Positions 14,329-23,732 of a stretch of DNA of 35,714 nt are shown piece by piece. The notes beneath the pieces are model-generated. The model saw only the letters and a list, made by a program, of their open reading frames with translations. It searched no databases and was not told the origin of the DNA. Made by a program: the position numbers and the translations under genes. Source of the DNA: Chitinophagaceae bacterium. Lineage in GTDB: Bacteria; Bacteroidota; Bacteroidia; Chitinophagales; Chitinophagaceae. The DNA is taken from the NCBI GenBank assembly GCA_947457465.1, contig CANGWB010000017.1, positions 1-35,714 of the forward strand, in the 5' to 3' direction. The first letter of the stretch is position 1. Every line of letters starts with the position of its first letter.

Positions 14329-17157
14329 AAACGGAGCCGTTCGACTCCTCTTGTTTTTTTTCATGGCCGAGGGCAGTCCCGCAAACACCAACTCGCCACC
14401 ACCCGATCCGGCTTCCGGACCTAACTCGATCACCCAATCGGCTGAACGGATCACGTCTGTATTGTGCTCAATGACGAGCACGGTATGTCCTTGCTCGATA
14501 AGCGCCTGAAAGGCACCTAAGAGTTTTTCAATATCGTGGAAATGCAAACCGGTAGTCGGCTCATCGAAAATAAACAGCCCCTGATGTTGTGAACGATTCT
14601 TCGCTAAAAACGAAGCCAACTTCACCCGCTGGGCTTCGCCTCCGGAGAGTGTGTTGGCAGATTGCCCGAGTTTGATGTAGCCAAGTCCCACAGCCGATAA
14701 GGGATGGATTGCTTTCACAATATTTTTTTCTGTTGCAAAAAACGCCAACGCTTCATCAACAGACATCTCGAGGACTTCATGAATGTTTTTCTCTTTGTAG
14801 GTCACTTCCAGCACCTCTGGCTTGAACCGCTTTCCGCCACAGGACTCACACACCAAATGAACATCTGCCAGAAATTGCATCTCCACGATCTGCTCACCTT
14901 CACCCTGGCAGGTGTCACAACGTCCTCCATCCACATTGAATGAAAAATGCCTGGAAGTAAACCCTTGCCGAACAGAAGCAGGTTGATCGGCATACAGATC
15001 CCGGATCGAATCATATGCTTTGATGTAGGTCACGGGATTACTTCGGGATGATTTACCGATCGGATTTTGATCGACCAATTCCACTTGCTGAATGTCATCC
15101 AGCTGTCCGGTAAGTGATTGATGCTCGCCGGGCTTTTCCGTTGCTTCCCCGATCCGCTTCATCATGGCAGGATAAAGTATCTTTTTTACAAGCGTTGTTT
15201 TCCCACTACCGCTCACCCCACAGATCACTGTAAATACATTCAGCGGAATCTCTACATCAACATTCTTCAAATTGTGTTGTGACGCGCCGAGTATTTTTAT
15301 GGAACGACTCCACGTTCGTGCGACATTTTTCCGTTCAATTCGTAGTGCACTACTGAGGTATTGGCCTGTCAAACTCGCCGGATCCTGCATGATAACTTCC
15401 GCCGATCCCTGTGCGATCACCTGTCCACCCAGGTGGGCGGCTAAAGGACCCATATCTATAATATGATCGGCCCGACGCATCATTTGCTCATCATGCTCCA
15501 CCACCACCACTGTATTGCCCAAGCCACGTAACTCTTCCAAGACCTTGATTAGATTCTCGGTATCGCGGGGATGCAAGCCGATCGAAGGCTCATCCAATAT
15601 ATATAAAGAACGCGTTAAGTTGCTGCCCAGGTTGCGGGTCAGCTGTATGCGCTGACTTTCTCCACCACTCAGTGAGTTAGCGAGCCGGTCAAGCGCCAGA
15701 TAACCCAAGCCTACTTTTTGCAACGTACCCAAGCGGTTGTTCAATTCGACCAACAATCTTTTAGCGATTACCCGTTCTGCTTCGCTGAGTTTTCGATCCA
15801 ATGAACCCATCCATTCAGTTACCTGATCTACGGGCCAACGGCAAACCGATCCGATCGAATGACCATCGATGCGTACATAACCCGCCTCTTTCCGCAACCG
15901 GGTTCCCTCGCATTCGAGGCAGGTGGTACGACCTCGGTAGCGACTCAGCAAAACACGGAATTGAACTTTGTATAACTGTGATTCGACATCCGCAAAAAAA
16001 TCATGGATACCAATTCCGTCGATTCCTTCCCAAAGTGTTTTTACCTGCTTTTCATTCAGCTCACAAACCGGTCGATGAATGGGAAAATCAACCAGTTTGG
16101 CTCGTTTTATAAATTGCTGTCGCCACCAATCCAGTTTCTCACCTCGCCAAGGGGCAACAGCTCCCTCGTAAACACTCATGCGCGTATCGGGGATCACTTT
16201 CTCAGGATCGATGCCAAGCACTTGAGAATATCCTTCACAGGTGGGACAGGCTCCGAAAGGATGATTGAAAGAGAACAAATTGGGTTCCGGATCTTCAAAT
16301 ATCATTCCATCTGCTTCCAGCCGGTTGTGAAAGGACTCCCAATGCTGCTCATCGATACGCACATACATACGACCCTCCCCTTCAGTGAAAGCGGTCCCCA
16401 CGGAATCCGCGACCCGGTGCAATTCCTCTTCATCCCAATCACCCGCCACCAGACGATCCACCAACAAGTAGATCGTGGAGCCCGCCGTTTTTTTCTTTTG
16501 CTCCACCGCAGCGAGTTCTAAAAATGTATCTAAGCTAAAAAGGGATGCCGTGGCATCTTCATCCGATGGCCGGACACAGATACGTGCGAACCCCTTTTGA
16601 ATCAGAATGTTCAACTCCTCAGTAAGCGGTCGGGCCTTGGTCCGTTTTATTTCAGCCAACAGAAAAATCTTTGCCCCCGAGGGTAAATTTCTCAGCCGGT
16701 CAACCACCGATGCCACATCCTGCTTCTGCACTTCCTTACCAGAAATGGGAGAATATGTTTTTCCGATACGTGCGTACAGTAAACGCAGATAATCATAGAT
16801 CTCCGTGGAACTGCCTACGGTACTTCGGGGTGCTCTTGTGATGACCTTTTGCTCGATGGCAATGGCCGGACAAAGTCCTTTGATATCATCCACATCCGGC
16901 TTATTCATTCGATTAAGAAACTGACGGGCGTAGGCACTGAGACTCTCCGCATATTTGCGCTGACCTTCTGCAAAAAGAGTGTCCATGGTCAGTGAAGATT
17001 TGCCCGAACCCGAAACACCGGTGACCACGATCAATTTATTTCGAGGGATGTCTATATCCACTGACTGCAAATTGTGCACCCGAGCACCCCGGATCTGGAT
17101 GGGTTTATCTTGCTGTGTGGCAGGAGGTTTGGTCGCTATTTTTTTGGAGGTGGCCAT
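14323..17157 (-). CDS. uvrA: Excinuclease ABC subunit A
   Basis: A 944-residue damage-recognition ATPase of nucleotide excision repair, working with UvrB. Both ABC modules are complete: Walker A GVSGSGKSS (47-55) and GVSGSGKTT in the second half, signatures LSGGESQR and LSGGEAQR, and Walker B segments ILDEPS and IFDEPT. The C-terminal zinc module is intact (CDTC...CESC). The first zinc module keeps only its second pair (C304, C307 in ACPTCEG); positions 282 and 285, where Escherichia coli UvrA has cysteines, are A and M. A TTG-started extension to 17229 is unlikely; ATG 17157 is used. Length and UvrB-binding region look normal, so this is not the short UvrA2 class. Confidence 0.95.
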   Translation of the reverse strand: MATSKKIATKPPATQQDKPIQIRGARVHNLQSVDIDIPRNKLIVVTGVSGSGKSSLTMDTLFAEGQRKYAESLSAYARQFLNRMNKPDVDDIKGLCPAIAIEQKVITRAPRSTVGSSTEIYDYLRLLYARIGKTYSPISGKEVQKQDVASVVDRLRNLPSGAKIFLLAEIKRTKARPLTEELNILIQKGFARICVRPSDEDATASLFSLDTFLELAAVEQKKKTAGSTIYLLVDRLVAGDWDEEELHRVADSVGTAFTEGEGRMYVRIDEQHWESFHNRLEADGMIFEDPEPNLFSFNHPFGACPTCEGYSQVLGIDPEKVIPDTRMSVYEGAVAPWRGEKLDWWRQQFIKRAKLVDFPIHRPVCELNEKQVKTLWEGIDGIGIHDFFADVESQLYKVQFRVLLSRYRGRTTCLECEGTRLRKEAGYVRIDGHSIGSVCRWPVDQVTEWMGSLDRKLSEAERVIAKRLLVELNNRLGTLQKVGLGYLALDRLANSLSGGESQRIQLTRNLGSNLTRSLYILDEPSIGLHPRDTENLIKVLEELRGLGNTVVVVEHDEQMMRRADHIIDMGPLAAHLGGQVIAQGSAEVIMQDPASLTGQYLSSALRIERKNVARTWSRSIKILGASQHNLKNVDVEIPLNVFTVICGVSGSGKTTLVKKILYPAMMKRIGEATEKPGEHQSLTGQLDDIQQVELVDQNPIGKSSRSNPVTYIKAYDSIRDLYADQPASVRQGFTSRHFSFNVDGGRCDTCQGEGEQIVEMQFLADVHLVCESCGGKRFKPEVLEVTYKEKNIHEVLEMSVDEALAFFATEKNIVKAIHPLSAVGLGYIKLGQSANTLSGGEAQRVKLASFLAKNRSQHQGLFIFDEPTTGLHFHDIEKLLGAFQALIEQGHTVLVIEHNTDVIRSADWVIELGPEAGSGGGELVFAGLPSAMKKNKRSRTAPFL

Positions 17158-17242
17158 AGATCGTTGGGTAAAGGTACACGGAGTTATACGAGTGAAAACT
17201 GCGATTCTTAACAAATTATTTACTGCCAAATCCGTCTGGAAA

Positions 17243-17272
17243 TTTGTTCGGTGGAAAAATTGATTACATTTG
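17243..17272 (+). promoter_or_regulatory. Promoter of the ECF sigma factor gene
   Basis: TTTG at 17243-17246, an 18-base spacer, then TACATTTG at 17265-17272 (exact TAnnTTTG). The predicted start near 17278 leaves a leader of about 78 bases and lies downstream of GTG 17251, ruling that codon out as the start. Confidence 0.75.
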
Positions 17273-17355
17273 ACCTAACACTAAACCAACACCACGCGCC
17301 TATTGATCGATTTCTACGCCTGTTCATTTTACGGAAAACCAAAAAGGCAGAAATC

Positions 17356-17937
17356 ATGCGTGGCATTTCAACTATCTCCGATTTTGAATTGATCCGTTCC
17401 TTCCAGGAAGGGAATACAGTGGCACTCGAAACACTGATCCTTCGACATAAGGAACGCATCTTTACCTCCATCCTGTTGCTGGTGAAAGACCGCTACCTGG
17501 CTGAGGATATTTTCCAGGATGCATTTATCCGGATCATTGATACACTGCGCAGCGGAAGATACTCGGATGAAGGCAAGTTCCTCCCCTGGGCTATGCGGAT
17601 CGCCCGGAACCTCTGTGTTGATCATTTTCGAAAAGTAAAAAGAACGCCGACGATCAAAACGGGCGAAAATCAAGACCTATTCGAAGTATTGAATTTCTCA
17701 GAAGAATCGACGGAGGATCATATAGTCCGTCGCCAGAGCCACGACCGCGTACGGGACATGCTGGATCAACTCCCGGCCGATCAGCGCGAAGTCATCGTTC
17801 TTCGCCATTATGCCGATATGAGCTTTAAAGAGATCGCTGAACTCACGAGTTGCAGCATCAACACCGCCTTGGGGCGCATGCGGTATGGGTTGATCAATCT
17901 CCGTAAAATGATGACTCAACGACAGATCTCGCTCTGA
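17356..17937 (+). CDS. RNA polymerase ECF-type sigma factor
   Basis: A 193-residue sigma-70 family protein with only regions 2 and 4. Region 2 covers about 22-90 with the core-binding DIFQDAFIRI (51-60) and the -10 recognition stretch FLPWAMRIARNLCVDHFRK. Region 4 (about 135-185) has the helix-turn-helix LPADQREVIVLRHY...SFKEIAELTSCSINTALGRM. A longer frame starts at GTG 17251, but a good promoter lies inside it, so ATG 17356 is chosen. No anti-sigma gene follows; the next gene converges 9 bases away. The regulon is unknown. A promoter of the housekeeping type drives it. Confidence 0.92.
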   Translation: MRGISTISDFELIRSFQEGNTVALETLILRHKERIFTSILLLVKDRYLAEDIFQDAFIRIIDTLRSGRYSDEGKFLPWAMRIARNLCVDHFRKVKRTPTIKTGENQDLFEVLNFSEESTEDHIVRRQSHDRVRDMLDQLPADQREVIVLRHYADMSFKEIAELTSCSINTALGRMRYGLINLRKMMTQRQISL

Positions 17938-17946
17938 ACCTATCTT

Positions 17947-19881
17947 TTATTTTTCCTTGAATGCTTCAATGCCACATTGAAGCCAGTCGCTGAAGACCTT
18001 TGAATCAGGCGTATAAAATTTGGTGCGCGTGAGCGCTCGACCATCTGCATTGATGATGGCATATTGAGGCTGTGCAGTGGCTCCGAAATTTATGATCTGA
18101 AAGGCTGACCATTCATCCCCGACCGTGATGATCTTTCGCTCGTGGCCATCCTCTCCTTTTTCGACCCGCTGACGTGTCAAAGGAAGCTTGCGTCGATCAT
18201 CCACATAAAGTGAAACAACAATGTATTCTTCTCGCATCAGCCGACTCACCTCCGGATCGATCCAAACTTTTTCCTCCATTCGACGGCAATTCACACAAGC
18301 CCAACCCGTGAAATCGATCAGGATCGGTTTGCCTTGCGCACGTGCCAATGCACGAGCTGAATCCAAATCATTCTGAATGGGCTCGAATCGATCGTGTGTA
18401 ATCTTATTCGAAGGACAATAACTATAACTGCGAGGAGGCGGGAATCCGCTGATCAGATCCAACTCTTTATCAGGATCACAAGTCAATCCACTCGCCAAGT
18501 ATACGGTTGCCCCCCAAAAAAACAGAATGAAAAGTCCGCGAACCACCGTAAGCGACTTGATCGGAAACAACAAATAGAGTACGATAGACAAACCGATCAT
18601 CGCCCAAATTCCAAGAAAGAGTTCCCGCTTCAAAAATCCCCATTGCTCAACGAGATCGGCATTCGAAAGAAACTTGACCGCAAGCGCTAATTCAATTAGT
18701 CCAAGTACCACTTTCACGTCCGTCATCCAGGCACCTGAACGAGGCAATCGCTGCAACCATCCTGGAAATAAAGCAAACAAGGCAAAGGGTAATCCGAGTG
18801 CCAATCCGAATCCGGCAGCTCCGTAGGTTAAAGGCCAAGCTCCTTGATCTGCCACACCCACCAATAAAGTACCTAAAATCGGACCTGTGCAGGAGAATGA
18901 AACGATGGCCAGTGTAAGTGCCATGAAAAAGATCCCGCCTAGGTTGCCTAAGCCGGAACGAGCATCCATTTTGTTGGCGAGTCCGGCCGGCAGACCGATC
19001 TCATACAAACCAAAAAACGAAAGCGCGAAGGCTACAAACACGGCGAAAAAAACTAGATTCAACCAAACACTAGTGGAGAGGTTATTGAAGACATTCTCAT
19101 CTACCGCAGTCCCTGCCAAATGAAAAGGTATCGAGATAGAGATGTAAATCAGAAAAATAAAAAGACCGTATAGAACAGCATTCATGATTCCCTGTCTGCG
19201 AGTAGTGGAACGCTTGGTGAAAAAAGTAACGGTCACGGGCATCATGGGAAACACACAGGGTGTCAGTAAGGCGATCAGTCCGCCCAAGATCCCCAACAAA
19301 AAAATGCGCCAGCCGGATTGATCGGAAGAGGACTGGTCACCACAATCTTTTACAGGATGCTTAATATCCAAACTACTCCATTTGATGGAGGGATTGGCTT
19401 TTCCGCCTTCTAATTGAACAGTGAATGGCAGTGTTGTACCAGGATAGAACTCATCTCCTCTTCCGTAGGTATAAAGTATTTGCCCGGACAATTGAGCGGG
19501 TGCCTCTCCAACGATCTCGATCGGTATCGTCCATTTCGATGAACCGGTACAAAAACGGACCGATTGCTGAAACAATGAACTGTTTTGCGCTTGCGGTGCC
19601 GGTGAAACCTTGAATGGACTACGTATTTTGATCGAGGAATCCGAAAAACTCAATTCCGTTGTCGGAATCTCCAGTACTTGCTGATCGGGCGCATAGAGTT
19701 GCCAACCTTCTTTGATGGCGACGGAAAAACTAAGTTCATATTTCCCCTCCGCCGTTTTTTGGCCGGTGGCGGTCCAGCTGAAAAGTGAATCTGCTCCTTG
19801 TCCAAATAAAGCCGTTGAGGAGAAGATAAAACACCCAATACAGGTGAGTTTCAGCAGGATCGAAACGAATCGCTGTCTCAT
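17947..19881 (-). CDS. dsbD: Thiol:disulfide interchange protein DsbD
   Basis: A 644-residue inner-membrane protein passing reducing power from cytosolic thioredoxin to the periplasm. Parts: signal peptide (about 1-28); N-terminal alpha-like domain (30-160); an eight-segment CcdA-type membrane domain (about 192-470) with redox cysteines C209 (LLTPCVFPMMP) and C331 (SFSCTGP); and a C-terminal thioredoxin-like domain with C529-V-N-C532 (GWACVNCRR). The alpha-like domain lacks the usual cysteine pair: the matching positions are G140 and F145. The free-standing alpha domain encoded just upstream retains both. Its ATG overlaps that gene's stop by 4 bases, so the two are co-translated. It probably supports cytochrome maturation or periplasmic thiol repair. 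Confidence 0.92.
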   Translation of the reverse strand: MRQRFVSILLKLTCIGCFIFSSTALFGQGADSLFSWTATGQKTAEGKYELSFSVAIKEGWQLYAPDQQVLEIPTTELSFSDSSIKIRSPFKVSPAPQAQNSSLFQQSVRFCTGSSKWTIPIEIVGEAPAQLSGQILYTYGRGDEFYPGTTLPFTVQLEGGKANPSIKWSSLDIKHPVKDCGDQSSSDQSGWRIFLLGILGGLIALLTPCVFPMMPVTVTFFTKRSTTRRQGIMNAVLYGLFIFLIYISISIPFHLAGTAVDENVFNNLSTSVWLNLVFFAVFVAFALSFFGLYEIGLPAGLANKMDARSGLGNLGGIFFMALTLAIVSFSCTGPILGTLLVGVADQGAWPLTYGAAGFGLALGLPFALFALFPGWLQRLPRSGAWMTDVKVVLGLIELALAVKFLSNADLVEQWGFLKRELFLGIWAMIGLSIVLYLLFPIKSLTVVRGLFILFFWGATVYLASGLTCDPDKELDLISGFPPPRSYSYCPSNKITHDRFEPIQNDLDSARALARAQGKPILIDFTGWACVNCRRMEEKVWIDPEVSRLMREEYIVVSLYVDDRRKLPLTRQRVEKGEDGHERKIITVGDEWSAFQIINFGATAQPQYAIINADGRALTRTKFYTPDSKVFSDWLQCGIEAFKEK

Positions 19882-20327
19882 CCATTAAGTGCGATGGTGA
19901 AAGGGACTTTTTTAGGCGGCAGGCATTTCTCGTCATCGCAAACCTGGTACTCGATCTCCCCTGTGATAGCCGTTTTCACTTTTGCCTTGAGTTTGACAGC
20001 TTGAATAAAACTCACTTCATTGGAATATTGATGAGCCGTCACACCCAGTGTTTTGTCGGTATACTTCTGCATCTTTCCGACCTCTTTCACATTTTTCACC
20101 CGAACCACTAACGGATTGTTGTTGAACTGGAAAGAAGTGGGAATGGCGATCGCATCTTTTGGTTGTTGTTGCGAGTAAAGATGCCAGCCCGGCTGGATGG
20201 TCGCTCGTAAGATCACCTCATACTCTTGCTCCCCTTTTTTCAATGCCTGAAACTGCCAGCTGACCGGGCTCTGTGCATGAAGGCCTTGTGAGATCAATAC
20301 AATGGCAAGTGAGATCAGCAGTCGCAT
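19878..20327 (-). CDS. Free-standing DsbD alpha-type domain protein
   Basis: A 149-residue secreted protein: signal peptide (about 1-18, ending GLHAQ) and one immunoglobulin-like DsbD N-terminal domain. It aligns with the N-terminus of the DsbD encoded downstream (shared GW.LY near the start, G.I.Y near the end and PFT before the last strand) and carries C130 and C135 in YQVCDDEKCLPP, the redox pair that domain lacks. The likely role is to collect electrons from membrane-embedded DsbD and pass them to periplasmic partners. A frame to 20408 exists, but MRLLISLAIVLIS is a normal signal-peptide start at 20327. A 4-base ATGA overlap couples it to dsbD. Confidence 0.85.
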   Translation of the reverse strand: MRLLISLAIVLISQGLHAQSPVSWQFQALKKGEQEYEVILRATIQPGWHLYSQQQPKDAIAIPTSFQFNNNPLVVRVKNVKEVGKMQKYTDKTLGVTAHQYSNEVSFIQAVKLKAKVKTAITGEIEYQVCDDEKCLPPKKVPFTIALNG

Positions 20328-20377
20328 TCCGTTTTTTTTGTAAAATTCTAGATTATGCTGCAATGTGTTTGTTAAAG

Positions 20378-21052
20378 TCAACCTACTAATGAAGCGTCCA
20401 ATATCCACTTGCGGAAGAGCGTTTTGCCATCCAGGTTACTAAGGCTCGATGAGCAAGCTCGTTCCGGATGAGGCATCATGCCGATCACGTTACCGGCAGT
20501 ATTACGAATGCCAGCAATGTTTCTGCACGCTCCATTCGGGTTGGCAGATTCTGTGATCATTCCGTCAGAATCGCAATAACGGAACAATACCTGACCGTTC
20601 AATTCGAGTTGATCGAGGGTGGCTTCGTCTGCATAATATCGACCCTCACCATGTGCCACGGGGATGCGGTAAACCTGTCCCTCCGGGTCGGTGATGTGAA
20701 CATTGCGGCAGACAAACTGCTGTTGAGCGTTGCGCAGCAGGGCTCCTGGCAATAATTGGGATTCACATAAGATCTGAAACCCATTACAAACGCCAAAAAC
20801 TTTTCCGCCGGCGGCTGCATGTTCGATGACTCGTTGCATCATAGGACTGAAACGAGCAATCGCACCGCAACGCAAATAGTCGCCATAAGAAAATCCGCCT
20901 GGCAAAACGATGCAATCTTCGGGTGTGAAGCCGGTTAAACGGTCATCCTTATGCCAAAGCCAATGTACTTCCTGCTGAAGATCGACCGATAGGGCGTCAA
21001 ACATATCGCGATCGCAATTGGAACCAGGGAAAACGACCACTCCGAATTTCAT
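20378..21052 (-). CDS. purQ: Phosphoribosylformylglycinamidine synthase, glutaminase subunit
   Basis: A 224-residue class I glutamine amidotransferase of purine biosynthesis. It frees ammonia from glutamine for conversion of FGAR to FGAM by PurL, in a complex with PurS. The catalytic triad is visible: C89 in [10 protein letters not shown], and H195 and E197 in MMPHPERA. The opening [12 protein letters not shown] and [14 protein letters not shown] are PurQ signatures. A separate purQ implies the small, multi-subunit PurL system rather than the fused enzyme; purL and purS are not in this window. It has its own promoter in the 36 bases after the DUF6427 gene. Confidence 0.96.
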   Translation of the reverse strand: MKFGVVVFPGSNCDRDMFDALSVDLQQEVHWLWHKDDRLTGFTPEDCIVLPGGFSYGDYLRCGAIARFSPMMQRVIEHAAAGGKVFGVCNGFQILCESQLLPGALLRNAQQQFVCRNVHITDPEGQVYRIPVAHGEGRYYADEATLDQLELNGQVLFRYCDSDGMITESANPNGACRNIAGIRNTAGNVIGMMPHPERACSSSLSNLDGKTLFRKWILDASLVG

Positions 21053-21069
21053 GAAAAAGATTTAGGGTC

Positions 21070-21077
21070 CAAAGATA
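21070..21077 (-). promoter_or_regulatory. -7 element of purQ
   Basis: Minus strand TATCTTTG, an exact TAnnTTTG, ending 17 bases before the purQ ATG. TTTC about 17 bases further upstream may be a weak -33. Confidence 0.6.
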
Positions 21078-21088
21078 ACCCATTCGAA

Positions 21089-22075
21089 TCAGCTGAAACG
21101 CCCTCCGTATTGGATCCACAACACAGCCGCCAACTCCAACCAAAAAAACAAAAGCGGAATGATACGAAGGGGTGCGTAGAAATAAAAACAAGCCTGAAAG
21201 GCTGCCACCGGCAACAGTACTAAAATGTATCCAGGGTCATTGTCTTGAACCAGGATAAATGGCAAGGTTAGCGCCAGGAACAGCCATACTGTCCATTGCG
21301 TCCATCCTTTACGTACCGGTATCAACATTTTACGAAGGTTAGATTGGACCTGCAGCATACCCATCAGGGTTGGGATCGCGAGTAAGGCCAAAATCACAAA
21401 AAGAGCCCTCGGATCATCAAGCGCAGGCAATTGAAAAGACCCGCGGGGAAAAACCTTGTACCAACCCGCTGTACCATTCCAGTATTTCCAAATAGATAGA
21501 AAATAGTAGGGTGTCAGCAGGCCGATCATCATCACCCACCATTCCGCCCAACGAAAAGGTCGCATGACCCAGATTCCCACAATACCCCAAAGGATGAACG
21601 GAAAAGAGGAAGGCTCTATCAAGGGTAACAGTCCCAATACCAAACAACGGTTGTATACAGCCCCTCTGGTCTGGGCTGTTTGATAAAGTGAGAATTGAGC
21701 CTGAAAGGTCCACAACAAGATCACTCCTACCACCGACCAGGAACTGAATGCATTCCACTGCGGGAAGGCCGCACTGATCGTCAGATATGCGATAGCCGGC
21801 AGAAAATTGGCGGCTCCCATCATTTTGTGCCGGTTGATGATGTTGTTCAACTGCCAGGCATGTATAAAATTGAATAGTAGTCCGACCCACCTAAGCCGAA
21901 TCGATGTTTCCTTTCCGTCGGCCAGCATCTTCCAGATTGGCTGAAACAGAGTGCCTCCGGCTGACGGTTCGGTAGCCACCTGAGGCATGGAGAAATACGT
22001 CCATTTCACCACTACCGCATAGAGCAACAGCAGCAATAAACTGCCCGGGTTCCGTTTTTTGAAAATTCCGATCAA
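21089..22075 (-). CDS. DUF6427 family polytopic membrane protein
   Basis: A 328-residue protein with about nine hydrophobic segments and short loops. The N-terminus MIGIFKKRNPGSLLLLLLYA matches the start of DUF6427, a Bacteroidota membrane family without known function. The start codon is TTG at 22075: the frame is closed by TAG four codons upstream and no ATG or GTG lies between, while the conserved N-terminus begins exactly there. It follows the secreted-protein gene by 18 bases and precedes purQ by 36 bases. No catalytic motif is recognised. Confidence 0.75.
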   Translation of the reverse strand: MIGIFKKRNPGSLLLLLLYAVVVKWTYFSMPQVATEPSAGGTLFQPIWKMLADGKETSIRLRWVGLLFNFIHAWQLNNIINRHKMMGAANFLPAIAYLTISAAFPQWNAFSSWSVVGVILLWTFQAQFSLYQTAQTRGAVYNRCLVLGLLPLIEPSSFPFILWGIVGIWVMRPFRWAEWWVMMIGLLTPYYFLSIWKYWNGTAGWYKVFPRGSFQLPALDDPRALFVILALLAIPTLMGMLQVQSNLRKMLIPVRKGWTQWTVWLFLALTLPFILVQDNDPGYILVLLPVAAFQACFYFYAPLRIIPLLFFWLELAAVLWIQYGGRFS

Positions 22076-22093
22076 GGAGTAGACCTAGACCAA

Positions 22094-23623
22094 CTAAGGT
22101 GTGTAATCGATCTTGGCGAAACAAAGATAATTGCGATAGATACACGGCAACAATACCTGACGGGCACTTACCTGCTTGGCAAACCGGGGCATCAGCTCAT
22201 AGCCCCTATCCAAATTTCGCAACGTGGGATTTTTATTCATTGCCCCACCAGCTCCCAGTGTAAAGTCCTGCATCAGATTCAATCGACGCTCGGGCATGTT
22301 CATCAGATAGTGGAGTTGTCCGCCAACAATGAACGTGTAAAATGAAAGTAGGTCGTCCGATTCATCATTGAACTGCGTTTTGTTGATGACGGAGCTCCAT
22401 TCATGTTGCCCCTCCCGGCTGAAGGAGAGTACCGCGATGTTGTCAGCATGATGACGAACAGGGGCTTGTCCGGTTGGACGGTTATTGAAGAAATAGCGAT
22501 TGTAATAAGGAGAGTAATAGTAAAAATCAGAAACGCTGGGGAAAAAATAGGGGGACCCAGAAAGATAATCCCACCGATTCCAGCTGTTGAAACGAGAGGT
22601 GGTATAATAACTTTCTGTACCGATCACCCATCCTCCGTCTTTACGCACGGATACCTGTCGGAGAAAATGATCGTTGAAAGCGGTTCGTACGCTCGCCTCC
22701 CCTTTGGCTTCCTGACGCAAATTAGAGGGAAAGGTGAAATAAGATGTTCTCGGTTCTTCGAGTTGTGATCGTTCCCAGGTGCAGAAAAACAATCCATCTA
22801 CATGTCCCCTGCGCTCGACATAGGCCAATGAGGAAAGCAACAGCCGATCATTGGTATTATCGACGCGTAATTGCGGCTCATCCAGCCAGACCTGATTAAG
22901 CATCAACGGAGAAAGTTGAAGGTCGTCTGACGCGCTGGGCTTATGAAAAAGAACCACGTGATCGACATTTTCATTGGCAGCCCGGTGGACTTTTAAAAAA
23001 GCCAGGTTCCCGGCATTGTCGATCGTGAAGTTGCCCAGTGTTTCAACTCGCTCCTCCATGGGAATGGCCATATCTGACCGACGCAGTAACTGCAGCTGAT
23101 CATCATATAAAAAGGTGGTCAACTTGAACAATTGCCGATTTCGGCTATTGACCTTAAAGACCAGGATGCGTTTACGGTCCTCACTGACCAAGGTCGTATA
23201 AACGGTTTGCGGAGAGGAGGTCCGGACCAGGCTGGTATCCAATTCAAGCGGTTCACCGATCCGATTACCGGAAGCATCCACTTTAGCAGCCAGGCAGTAA
23301 ACAATGTTCTTTTTCTGATGCTGATAGATCATCCAGGCCGACTGTGGGTAGGCTACAAAATCGATGTTGATCAGCTGATCGTTGACGGGCAGATAATCCT
23401 GTGGCACCTTACCCACCTGCTCCATGTCGTTATTCAGTACCGATATCCAGTGTTGATTCCGAACATTCTTGTAGATCAGAAAATGGGGCCCCACCTTTCC
23501 GATGATCTCGAAATTCATGCGCCGGTTGTCGGCCCGGTCGGGTTCGGCATAAACGAGTTTCTGTGCGTACGTTGGTGTTAGATATAAAAACCCCAGAATC
23601 AAAAAAGCAACTGACCGGTACAT
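22094..23623 (-). CDS. Secreted protein of unknown function
   Basis: A 509-residue protein I do not recognise. It has a clear signal peptide (MYRSVAFLILGFLYLTPTYAQ, cut near residue 20). The rest alternates short beta-like stretches and turns with recurring patterns such as D.....L..L, which could form a propeller, but no repeat is clear enough to prove this. Residues 339-379 are extraordinarily rich in tyrosine and phenylalanine (SDFYYYSPYYNRYFF lies within). Cysteines are few (C110, C281, C494, C501). The frame opens at TTG 23656, but ATG 23623 fits the signal peptide. It is first in a run of five co-directional genes. Confidence 0.7.
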   Translation of the reverse strand: MYRSVAFLILGFLYLTPTYAQKLVYAEPDRADNRRMNFEIIGKVGPHFLIYKNVRNQHWISVLNNDMEQVGKVPQDYLPVNDQLINIDFVAYPQSAWMIYQHQKKNIVYCLAAKVDASGNRIGEPLELDTSLVRTSSPQTVYTTLVSEDRKRILVFKVNSRNRQLFKLTTFLYDDQLQLLRRSDMAIPMEERVETLGNFTIDNAGNLAFLKVHRAANENVDHVVLFHKPSASDDLQLSPLMLNQVWLDEPQLRVDNTNDRLLLSSLAYVERRGHVDGLFFCTWERSQLEEPRTSYFTFPSNLRQEAKGEASVRTAFNDHFLRQVSVRKDGGWVIGTESYYTTSRFNSWNRWDYLSGSPYFFPSVSDFYYYSPYYNRYFFNNRPTGQAPVRHHADNIAVLSFSREGQHEWSSVINKTQFNDESDDLLSFYTFIVGGQLHYLMNMPERRLNLMQDFTLGAGGAMNKNPTLRNLDRGYELMPRFAKQVSARQVLLPCIYRNYLCFAKIDYTP

Positions 23624-23732
23624 AGGCGTAACATTTCGGTAATCGAAATTAATCAAACCCGATCGGGTGTTAGTAAAAACCTGCGTTAAATTGATCAGAA
23701 GTTAGGCTTGGTCCGTATCCTGATTTTGTCTA

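Noticed and set aside
17251-17355. GTG-started longer form of the sigma factor
   Set aside because: An exact promoter lies at 17243-17272 within it, so the transcript would begin after the GTG.
23659-23668. Palindrome CCCGATCGGG upstream of the secreted-protein gene
   Set aside because: Ten bases only, and GATC-containing palindromes are common in this DNA; no second copy nearby to suggest an operator.
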